Positions 55,620 through 64,000 of a stretch of DNA of 64,000 nucleotides are shown in pieces (the first letter of the stretch is position 1; each line of letters begins with the position of its first letter). Below the pieces are notes generated by a model. The model did not search any database, had not been told where the DNA came from, and was given only the letters and a program-made list of their open reading frames with translations. The position numbers were made by a program, and so were the translations under genes. The stretch spans positions 7,402,330-7,466,329 of the forward strand of contig OY992538.1 in assembly GCA_963921195.1 (NCBI GenBank), in the 5' to 3' direction. Origin of the DNA: Pegoplata infirma. Its lineage: Eukaryota; Arthropoda; Insecta; Diptera; Anthomyiidae.

Positions 55620-56005
55620 TCAGCAAAGGATCCTACATTCCAAATTTCAAGTTTGTATGACCATTATTTCAGTAAATAAAAAAAGTACACTTTTTTACCC
55701 ATTTTACCCCCGTAGAATCAACATTGGCAAAAACCCAGCCTTAGGGAATTATTTTTTTCGGGAGGTGAACCTACATTCCAAATTTCAAGTTTCTAGGACC
55801 ATAATTTACAGAAATATAAAAGGTACCAAAATTACAGTTTTTTACCCTTTTTACCCCCGTAAAGTCAACATTGGCAAAAACTCTGCTTAAGTGAATCTTT
55901 TTTCCGGGAGGTTAAACTACATTGCAAATTTCAAGTTTCTAGTACTATTATTTAAGGAAATGTAAAAGGTACCACAAGTACAGTTTTTTACCCTTAAAGT
56001 TAAAA
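55620..56005 (+). repeat. Three tandem ~140-bp units (CTACATTCCAAATTTCAAG type)
   Basis: Units start at about 55630, 55770 and 55917. Each has CTACATT.CAAATTTCAAGTT, CATTATTT.AGGAAATATAAA, GGTACC and TTTTACCC. Same unit as at 5890-7960. Confidence 0.8.
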
Positions 56006-57389
56006 ATTTTAATTAAGCAATTAATTTGATATTAAATAAAAAAATAATTAAAATTTTAATTCAAATTAAATATACTATATTATTTTATGTGCGAGTGTGC
56101 GTGAGTGTGCTTGAGTCGAAAAAATTTCGTTTTCGAATCCACTGGGTCCAAGCGTTTTGCTTGAACATCTATAAAACATGTTAGGTTAGGTTGTTCGTGT
56201 TGTAAAACCACCTAACATAACACGTAAAAAAATAGCGGTCAGAGGTTGGTTCAGTTTTTTAAGGGGCAAATTTTTGTTTTTGGACTTCATGGTGCTACAT
56301 AAAGGCAGACAGAGGAACATTTAATAATTGTCTTAGAATCGATCATGGAAAAAAACGGGTATAAACAATTTTACCCCGTTAAAATCGGAAAAAAAATCTA
56401 TATTTTATGGTCATACCTCCGCAAAGGATCATTGTTAACCTGTGTTATTTCTTAATGTTTGTCAAAGGTTTAATCTCTGATTTCAACTGCCCAGCAGGGT
56501 ATTTAACAATTCGACAATGCCGCATATAATACTTTTAAATTACACATCTTAAAATGTGTGTGGTTCTGTTTGTTTTCTTATTGCACAATCGCCAGCCAGC
56601 CAGGTAGGTAGTATGAAAGATTTCATCGTTTTCGAGGGATCATAATGAAAAACTTTACTTATCCAGTCGTCATAATGTGATCAACGTTTAGCTTTAACAT
56701 TTGGTGCGTTTCGTTTAAACTCATGAATTAAACAAAAGTTTTTATTGCATTAGTGACCATATGGAACCATTATGTACCCACTCGTACATTGTAAGAGAAC
56801 ATGAAATAAGTGGACAATATAAATAAATATATTAATTTGTACAATTAAATATGTCTAAAAAAAAGAGTTTTGATTCTGAAGTCTGTATTAGAGTTAAATA
56901 TAAAGAATTGTATGTCTTTGAGTTGTATCACTTAGAGTGCAACTGTTGAAAAAACGATTGGGACAACATTTTTCACAACTTTAAGTACCATAATTTTCTA
57001 CACCGTCAGATAGAAATTAAACGTCGAAATTAAAAAAAAGACCGAACAACTGCAGTTTATAGCAGGCAGAGGTTATGGCAATAAAGGAGGTTTTGGGGTG
57101 GTCGTGATTCCATGTTGTGTGTTATACCATAGGGAACAATTATTCCGATGGGCAAGCCTTGGTCAAATGCTTAATAAAACATGATCTCTCTGATATTTTT
57201 GGAGTTCTATCTAGGCTTTTGAAAATTCTGGTTTTAAGCGGGTAAGAAGCGTACTTTGGGTACTTTTTAGAAACTTGAAAATTGAAAATTTTCTTTCGGC
57301 AGAAAAAACATTCTGGAAATAGGACATTCCAATATTGTGGGGGGAAAAAAGTGTAAAATAGTGTACTTAGGGTATATTTTTTTTTAAGG
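56006..57389 (+). other. Repeat-poor region, no supported gene
   Basis: Contains a short GTGCGAGTGTGCGTGAGTGTG run (56088-56108) and mixed AT-rich sequence. I see no exon structure. 57140-57370 has words of the 140-bp repeat family in reverse (AAAAAGTACCCAAAGTAC). Confidence 0.4.
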
Positions 57390-57601
57390 GACAACAACAG
57401 ATGTAGTGTTCTGTTGTGTCCTCATCCTCAAGACAATCTGCACACACGGGGTCCGATGAGACACACAATCTCATTATATGAAAAACACAGGCATTGTATC
57501 CCGTTATTAGGCCAGTAAGTCTGCGACAGTCTATTCTATTCAGACTAACAAGGAAGGTCTTTCATAGGGCACTCACCGATTGTCCTGAAATTTTAATATG
57601 G
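57390..57601 (-). mobile_element. LINE zinc-knuckle tail fragment
   Basis: Read on the minus strand: VSLNRIDCRRLTGLITGYNA, then CADCLEDEDTTEHYICCCP. This is the CCHC-type tail of an RNase H-bearing LINE ORF2, a different subfamily from L1 and L2. Truncated on both sides. Confidence 0.7.
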
Positions 57602-57639
57602 GAATGAGGGGAAAAATAAGAGTTACCTGTTTTTTTAGC

Positions 57640-58850
57640 TGCCCAATCGTAAAGTGGTTGCTGTTGATATTTCCAAGCCATTGGATCGTGTGTGGCACGA
57701 AGCACTCGTGTCAAAACTTATTGCTTTTGGTGTCGGCAATGACTTCTCTCGCTTTATCTCTAGTTTTCTCAGAGATCGCACTATTCGTGTTGTTCTATAT
57801 GGGGTCTCTTCAGATGAGTTTCGGCTAAATTCGGGAGTACCGCAAGGTTCTGTTCTATATCCTACTCTATTTCTTATATTTATTAATGACCTTCTTATTC
57901 AAACTTCCAACCCTATCTATTCTTTTGCAGATAACAGCAACATTTGTCATTCATTTTCCTTTGATCGCAGGTTGGGATCAGGCGGCAAAATATGAATGAC
58001 ACACTAAATCATGACCTTTCTGCAATCTCTGAGTGGGGTCTTGCAAATAAGGTAGATTTTAATGCACGCAAGACCCAATGTTGTATGTTAACCCACAGAA
58101 CTGTGGACTTAACATTGTCATCTGTATCATTGGGTGGTGTAGATATTGAGGAATCGGACACTCTTGATGTTCTGGTCATGCAAATACAGTGCGATGTCCG
58201 TTGGAATAAGCACGTTTTTTCAAGTGTTGAAAGAAGCATTCAAGTGTCTCGGTTTTTTGAAACGCTGTAAAAACTATTTTATTCCGTCCGATCTCCTCAC
58301 TATTTACACCAGCTATATCCGACCGAAAATGGAATACAATTCCCACATATGGGCAGGAGCTTCAGAGTCTGTTCTGAGGCTTCTGGACCGTGTACAAAGG
58401 AATGCGGTGAAGCTTATTAATGACAGTAGGGTATCCAACTCTATTGATTCTTTAGAGCATCGTCGGAATGTGGGTTGTGTGACACTGTTCTATCGATGTT
58501 ACCATGGGAGGTGTTCATCTGAGATAAGTGAACTTATTCCCGAAGCTCGGGTATTTGTTCGGAGTACTCGCTTGTCCAGTAGATCGCATCCATTTGTAAT
58601 CGACTGTCCTTTGTTTCGCACAACGCATTATAGAGAAAATTCGTTTTTCGGTCGTACAACCCGTATGTGGAATAAATTCCCCGCGGAAGTCTTCCCTGCC
58701 ACTTTCAATATACAGAAGTTCAAATCAAATGTCCACAAACACTACTCCCTCTTTCCTCCTTCCCACACCCTAATTTCCTGATCAACACAATGCACTAAAT
58801 TAGTAGGGGCATCCCCTGAGTGTTGGTTTAAATAAAAAAATAAAAAGCAG
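57640..58850 (+). mobile_element. LINE family L3 copy, RT half, inactive
   Basis: 57654-57995 encodes VDISKPLDRVWHEALVSKL, NSGVPQGSVLYPTLF and SFADNSNICHS. The RT active-site box normally reads FADD, and here the second Asp is Asn (57933-57935). A frameshift leads to 57992-58270 and then 58146-58781, which ends RTTRMWNKFPAEVFPATFN and a stop. The 3' UTR with AATTAGTAGGGGCATCCCCT follows to an A-rich tail near 58835. Same family as 18955-20720. Confidence 0.85.
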
Positions 58851-59044
58851 GAACAACGTTACCAATTATTCCTGTGGTATTACGACGAATCTAAAAGAAT
58901 ATGTGTGCTAACTTGTTTACTTAATCAAAAAACACTTTACCCTCCTGTAGTTATTTTATTCTAAAGAACAGCAGTTTGTAGAACATATTTACTTCCTTCT
59001 TCACATAATATCTATGGCTTACATATGGCAAGTTCCACAGACCA

Positions 59045-59667
59045 ATTGTTTTGAAATCAAATTCTGCCCTTAACTGCCGCACGTCTTTAAATAAGATGGC
59101 CAAGCAGTTTGGCATTCGACATATAGTATATGGGTCTCACAATCAGTGCACAGAGACATTCCAGGGAATTGCAACGACCTTACAAGACTAGGAACTACCT
59201 TAGAGTTTCCAAAGGAATTGGAATGTGTTGGTATGCCTCTAGAAACTTGCAAACAAAATTTACAGTTTTGTTCCGCAACAGAAACGAATCAATGATGGGT
59301 ACATGGATAGACGTCTGCGACTTCACGATAGATTTGATCTTCTCTTAATCAGAAGCGCACGAGGGCGCTGTTATCACTTCCAAGAGGAGAGATCGACTGT
59401 GGCTGCTGTAATTACCGGACACTGCCTAAGAGGAAATCTCGCTGATTGGTTAAATAGGCCGTCAAATGACTTTTGCCGTAGTTGCATGGATAAGGAGTAG
59501 TTGGAGAATATCGAAAATTTTATCTGTTGTTGCCCGGCACTTTCTGGTCAGAGACTCACTACACCGGAATCTATAAAGGTGCACGATCTTTTTGATTTGT
59601 CGTAGGTCAAAATGTAATATCTTAGGATTTTCATAAGGAGCTCAAATTGTTTTAACGGCAGGGACTA
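59045..59667 (+). mobile_element. LINE family L1 copy C, 3' part
   Basis: Begins in the RNase H region (AACTGCCGCACGTCTTTAAA), with GHRDIPGNCNDLTRLGTT-like decay, then RLRLHDRFDLLLIRSARGRC, AVITGHCLRGNLADWLNRPS and a broken zinc knuckle. The 3' end CGGCAGGGACTA continues after two insertions as GTAGGGGAACTCTATTACTG (60516-60532 plus 61121-61200). Confidence 0.8.
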
Positions 59668-60513
59668 CACCATTTACAGATGTAATTCGTAAAATATCAA
59701 TTGTAATTCGAAGATTCTACTTGTAATTCGAAGATTCCATTTGTAATTCGAATATTCCATTTGTAATTCGAAGATTCCATTTGTAATTCGAATACTTCAA
59801 TTGTAATTCGAATACTCTAATTGTAATTCGAAGATTCCAATTGTAATTCGTAAAAGATCAATTGTAATTCGTAAAAGATCAATTGTAATTCGTAAAAGAT
59901 CAATTGTAATTCGTAAAAGATCAATTGTAATTCGTAAAATTTATCTTTTTCGAATTACAATTGATCTTTTTCGAATTACAATTGATCTTTTACGAATTAC
60001 AATTGATCTTTTTCGAATTAGAATTGATCATTTACGAATTACAATTGATCTTTAACGAATTACATTTGATCTTTAACGAATTACAATTGATCTTTTACGA
60101 ATTACAATTGATCTTTTACGAATTACAATTGGTCTTTTTCGAATTTCAATTGATCTTTTTCGAATTACAATTGATCTTTTACGAATTACAATTGACCTTT
60201 TACGAATTACAAATGGAAGCTTCGAATTACAATTGATCTTTTCAAATTACAATTGATCTTTTACGAATTACAATTGATCTTTTACGAATTACAATTGATC
60301 TTTTTCGAATTACAATTGATCTTTTTCAAATTACAATTAATCTTTTACGAATTACAATTGATATTTTACGAATTACAATTGATCTTTTAAGAATTACAAT
60401 TGACCTTTTACGAGTTACAAATGGAATCTTTACATTACAAATGGAATCTTCGAATTACAAGTAAAATTTTCGAATTACAATTGATCTTTTACGAATTACA
60501 TCTGTAAATGGTG
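59668..60513. mobile_element. Foldback element with CAATTG repeats, TA-flanked
   Basis: Left end CACCATTTACAGATGTAATT, right end AATTACATCTGTAAATGGTG, with TA at 59666-59667 and 60514-60515. The left arm (59690-59940) and the longer right arm (59941-60490) are inverted arrays of about 20/21-bp units such as AATTCGTAAAAGATCAATTG. There is no loop. The empty L1 site near 13668 (GAGACTAGTAG) confirms that only TA was duplicated. Both-strand open frames are repeat artefacts. Confidence 0.9.
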
Positions 60514-60532
60514 TAGTAGGGGAACTCTATTA

Positions 60533-61120
60533 AAATCGTAAAAGATCAATTGTAATTTGAAAAAGATCAATTGTAATTTGAAAAAGATCAATTGTAATTT
60601 GAAAAAGATCAATTGTAATTCGTAAAAGATCAATTGTAATTCGTAAAAGATCAATTGTAATTTGTAAAAGATCAATTGTAATTCGAAGGTTTCATTTGTA
60701 ATTCGTAAAAGGTCATTTGTAGTTCGTAAAAGATCAATTGAAATTCGAAAAAGATCAATTGATATTCGAAAAAGATCAATTGTAATTTGTAAAAGATCAA
60801 TTGTAATTCGAAGATTCCATTTGTAATTCGTAAAAGGTCAATTTTAATTCGTAAAAGATCAATTGTAATTCGAAAAAGATCAATTGAAATTCGAAAATGA
60901 TCAATTGTAATTCGTAAAAGATCAATTGTAATTCGTAAAAGATCAATTGTAATTCGTAAAAGATCAATTGTGATTCGTAAAAGATCAATTGTAATTCGTA
61001 AAATTTATCTTTTTTCATGAGAGGATGGAGACGTAAGGCGTTAGAAAGAGACGAGTTTAAGAAGCTACTTGAGGAAGCCGAGACCCACCCCGGGTTGTAG
61101 AGCTTATGATGATGATGATG
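60533..61120 (+). mobile_element. LINE 3' end (family L4) joined to a CAATTG repeat array, with (GAT)n tail
   Basis: The 15-bp TSD AGGGGAACTCTATTA is at 60518-60532 and 61121-61135. The first ~480 bp (60536-61010) is an array of AATTGTAATTCGTAAAAGATC-type repeats; then comes a LINE ORF end, MRGWRRKALERDEFKKLLEE, AETHPGL and stop (61016-61100), followed by GATGATGATGATG. A trinucleotide tail and long TSD indicate LINE-driven insertion. The array was therefore carried by the LINE transcript or was already part of that element. Confidence 0.8.
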
Positions 61121-61199
61121 AGGGGAACTCTATTACTGTTCCATGGTATTACAACGGACATCAGAGTCTGTACGTATTGACGTAAAGCGTCAGCAGCCA

Positions 61200-62459
61200 C
61201 TTACAACCTATAACCTACATATTTCGATTCCGTATAAAAAAAAACTTCTTCCCTTTAATTCATGTTCTTCCTTTTCTTTACAGAATTTATTACTTTTTCG
61301 CACTAGCAACCATGTGAATGAATGAGTGAATGTGTCAAACGGTTCCAAATACATTATTTTAACATAAGAATTCAATATTTTTTTTTTGGACAACCAAGCA
61401 AAACAATTGATGGATGGATGGGCTACCAGTTGCATATATAAAGAGTTATACGTTTTTTTTAAGAGACCAAGACGTATGTTGTTGGCAATTGTGCTGTTGT
61501 CGTTGAAGTCGTCGTCGTTGTCACCGTCGTCAAGGTGTTCAACAATTCGCAAATGACTGAGTTTATCGCTTTTTAATAAGTTCATATACCAGTGAAGTAG
61601 TAGAGTGTAGTGGATGGAGTGAGCAAATTTGCAGTTTATCTGTTATTTTCGTTGCTGTTTTTTAGTGAGTGGAAGTAGGGAATGAATGTGCCAGGCATAC
61701 TATGATGTCTCAAAAAGGGGTTCTCTATAGAGAAGATACAACCTGCTGTATATTTGTTGTATTGTGTTTGTATAAATGTCAAAACAAGTAGAATACAAAT
61801 GACAGATGTTGTTGAAAGTTTCAGTGACCAAATAAAAATATGCTTCCGACTTTATTATTGTTTTTTTCTTTTTTTCTCTTTATATTCTCCGGTTTTGTCC
61901 AAAGATGAATAAATTTGTGTCGTTCGCTTTTTTTTGCACAATATTGAATGAATACTTTGTGAAGATGACACAATGTGATAACTGAAACAAATTTATGAGT
62001 TGTTTCAAATGAATTCAATTCAATTTCAGTTTCAATTTTTATGTTTATGTTATGATAACTAAATGTCTTGTAATGTTTCAAGAATATCAGAATATTTTAA
62101 GATAAAAACAAAAAGAAATTAATAAAATTTACAAAGGTAAAGAATCAAACTACACAAGTAGTAAAATTTTGTATCATTCGAACAAATGTTTTCAATAAAA
62201 TATACAAATTAAGTGTGTGAGTGTGTGTTGAGTGCCGTTGGCTCGTGTAAAGTACCTACTTACACTCAAATAAATTTGTCAGATTGATTCTCAATAAATA
62301 AATCACATAAATAAAATCTTATTGCTGTTGTTCAGAGTTTTAAAGTATGAGTTCTTTTTGTAATAAGTTTTTTAAAATAAATAATCAAGTCACAACGGTT
62401 TCCAAATTGGCGATATCCTCGTCTTTTTAACTTAGGAGTTCGGCGGTTTTATAAACTTG
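61200..62459 (+). other. Repeat-poor region, no supported gene
   Basis: No matches in the window. A 125-codon minus-strand frame (61585-61208) contains an acidic GACGAC-encoded run (HLDDGDNDDDFNDN) and no recognisable domain; I do not call it. A CACTCAAATAAATTTGTCAG word at 62264 resembles one end of the TA-type elements without a partner. Confidence 0.4.
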
Positions 62460-63044
62460 GAATACTTTTGATGTTTTAGGCATGAGAATACAGTGCGATG
62501 TCCGTTGGAATAAACGCGTATTTAGATGTCGAAAGAAGTTTTCAAGTATCTTGGTTTTTTGCAACGGTGCAACCTTACTTCACTCCATCCGATCTCCTTA
62601 CTATTTCTACCAGCTATATCTGGCCTTAAATGGCATACAACTCTCATATTTGGACTGGGCCTTTAGAGTCTATTCTGGAACGTGTTCAGGGGAGGGCGGT
62701 AAAGCTTATCAATGACAGTAGTGTACCCAATTCTATTGATTTATTAGAGCATCATCGGAATGTGGGTTGTGTGACACTCTTCTATCGATAGTATCATGGG
62801 AGGTGTTCATCTGAGATAAGTGAAATTATTCCCCAGGCCCGATTGTTTTTTCATAATACTCGCTTGTCTCGTAGAGCATACCTGTTTGTTGTTGATTGTC
62901 CTATGTTTCGTACAACGCATTACAGAGAAAATTCGTTTTTCAGTCAAACAATTCTTATGTGGAATAAACTCCCTTCAGAGGTATTTCCTGTTACTTCTAA
63001 TTTACAAAAGTTTAAATCAAATATCCACAAACACTACTTCCTCT
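62460..63044 (+). mobile_element. LINE family L3 fragment, host of the L4 insertion
   Basis: Matches 58146-58745: MRIQCDVRWNKRVF, LLEHHRNVGCVTLFYR, then a stop where L3 has Cys, SSEISEIIPQARLFFHNTRL and ILMWNKLPSEVFPVTSN. It resumes at 63755 (TTCCTCCTTTCCATACC) after the insertion. Confidence 0.8.
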
Positions 63045-63754
63045 AATATAAACACCAGGAAAACCAAGTCTATGAGAGTTAACGTAAATAACCTCAATTC
63101 TTTCGTCATCAATAACGAAGAAATGGAAGACGTCGATTCTTTTGAATACCTAGGAAGTAAACTTACACCCGATGGTGGTACAGTGACTGACGTTAACAGC
63201 CGAATACAAAAAGCTAACGGCGCATTTGCTTCTCTTAATCGTGTCTGGAGAGCAAACACTATTACTCGTCACACTAAAATAAAAATATTCAATGCATGTG
63301 TAAAATCTGTTCTGCTATATGGAAGCGAGTCCTGGCATGTTACTGACGTCATAACTAACAAACTGCAGACTTTTACTAACCGATGCTTACGGCGCATTCT
63401 AGGAATTTTTTGGCCCAATACAATCTCTAATGTTCGACTATGGCAGCTCACACATCAGCAAAACATTCAAGCCGACATAAAGAAAAGAAAATATCGTTGG
63501 CTTGGTCATACTCTCCGTAAAGATGCAAACAACATCGCGCATTCAGCTATAGAGTGGAATCCTCAAGGAACCAGATCTAGAGGCAGGCCTAGAACAACAT
63601 GGCGTAGGACGATATTGAAAGAGACATCCAAGTCGTTTAACGAGTTAAGATATATGGCAAGACGTAGAGATATTTGGAAAACTTATGTAGATAGACTAAG
63701 TTCTTAATATATTGTAAAATATGTAGATTAAGAACATGTCATAATAATAATAAT
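63045..63754 (+). mobile_element. LINE family L4, 5'-truncated, intact C-terminal ORF, (AAT)n tail
   Basis: The 12-bp TSD ACTACTTCCTCT lies at 63033-63044 and 63755-63766. The C-terminal ORF2 part is open to 63707: INNEEMEDVDSFEYLGSKLT, GTVTDVNSRIQKANGAFASL, VKSVLLYGSESWHV, KYRWLGHTLRKDANNIAHSA and a final ARRRDIWKTYVDRLSS stop. This is the thumb/C-terminal region typical of endonuclease-RT LINEs, RTE/CR1-like by resemblance. The tail is AATAATAATAAT. A 295-codon frame starting at 62820 is a chance fusion of host L3 sequence to this insertion. Confidence 0.88.
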
Positions 63755-63794
63755 ACTACTTCCTCTTTCCTCCTTTCCATACCTTATTTTTCTG

Positions 63795-63828
63795 AGATGG
63801 CCAAGCTGTTTGACATACGACTCATATG
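63795..63828 (+). mobile_element. Short LINE family L1 remnant
   Basis: GAGATGGCCAAGCTGTTTGA, then CATACGACTCATATG, matches 59093-59130 and 470-492. Cut by the next element at 63829. Confidence 0.6.
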
Positions 63829-64000
63829 TAGAGCTGCAAAACTATCGATAGTCGTCCCATTCGATATTTTCGATAGTTTGTTTTTAAACTATCGATACTA
63901 TCGATAGTATCGGATATTTTAAGGAATTTTAAGATTTTGCGTAAAATTACGTTTTTTTTTCATTACAACTTGGTACTTCTGAACACACAAATGACAGTTT
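63829..64000. mobile_element. Start of a TATCGATA-rich element (runs off the window)
   Basis: Starts TAGAGCTGCAAAACTATCGA and contains four or more ACTATCGATAGT-like palindromes within 90 bp, then AT-rich sequence. The end type and subterminal palindromes resemble the hAT-like elements here, but the far end is outside the window. Confidence 0.55.

Noticed and set aside
59961..61018. Repetitive frames such as FYELQLIF
   Set aside because: Same cause: open frames through the CAATTG-type foldback repeats.
61208..61585. 125-codon minus-strand frame with an acidic run
   Set aside because: The acidic stretch comes from GAC/GTC triplet repeats; no homology is recognisable and there is no supporting structure.

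Overview
The window is AT-rich nuclear DNA from a higher fly. A calyptrate such as a blowfly or house-fly relative fits best, but this is inferred from the protein and the repeats, not proven. Its one confidently recognised host gene is the 3' part of vestigial (vg) on the + strand. Six coding exons splice in frame (10227-10653, 21162-21449, 39788-39879, 39982-40169, 44097-44170, 48230-48279) into 372 residues ending at a stop codon. They carry the Ser/Ala-rich region, the Scalloped-interaction (Tondu/Vg) domain and the conserved C-terminus. The exon with the start codon must lie upstream of base 1.

Almost everything else is transposon-derived. The vg introns are 10.5, 18.3, 0.1, 3.9 and 4.1 kb, inflated by nested insertions, many of which still show target-site duplications (TSDs). 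I see four LINE families. L1 has an RNase H domain and lies on + at 1-4530 (broken up), 10738-13670, 59045-59667 and 63795-63828. L2 has an RNase H domain and zinc knuckle and lies on - at 24467-25985, 29316-30501 and 36300-38640. L3 is jockey-superfamily-like without RNase H, at 18955-20720 (-), 57640-58850 (+) and 62460-63044 (+). L4 has trinucleotide tails, at 60533-61120 and 63045-63754. There are also hAT-like elements with 8-bp TSDs, Tc1/mariner-like elements and MITEs with TA TSDs, a pair of TAA-flanked Harbinger-like hairpins, and a 9-bp-TSD long-inverted-repeat foldback.

The most distinctive material is a family of TA-flanked foldback elements whose arms are tandem 20/21-bp repeats centred on CAATTG (15227-17983, 59668-60513, fragment 32255-32566). 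Other notable items are several kilobase-scale palindromes inside vg introns (41631-43574, 46183-48010), a 16-bp array of about 50 copies (54816-55616), and two dispersed repeat families (R1 and R2) with a fixed AACAAGTA end.

Layout: 1-10226 is upstream vg intron, with nested LINE, Tc1 and hAT insertions. 10227-48279 is vg. 48280-49310 is probable vg 3' UTR. 49311-56005 is more nested elements and the 16-bp array. 56006-64000 is LINE debris around two repeat-poor stretches. I found no defence, CRISPR or novel coding system. The unusual biology here is structural: foldback elements, and introns that could form long double-stranded RNA.
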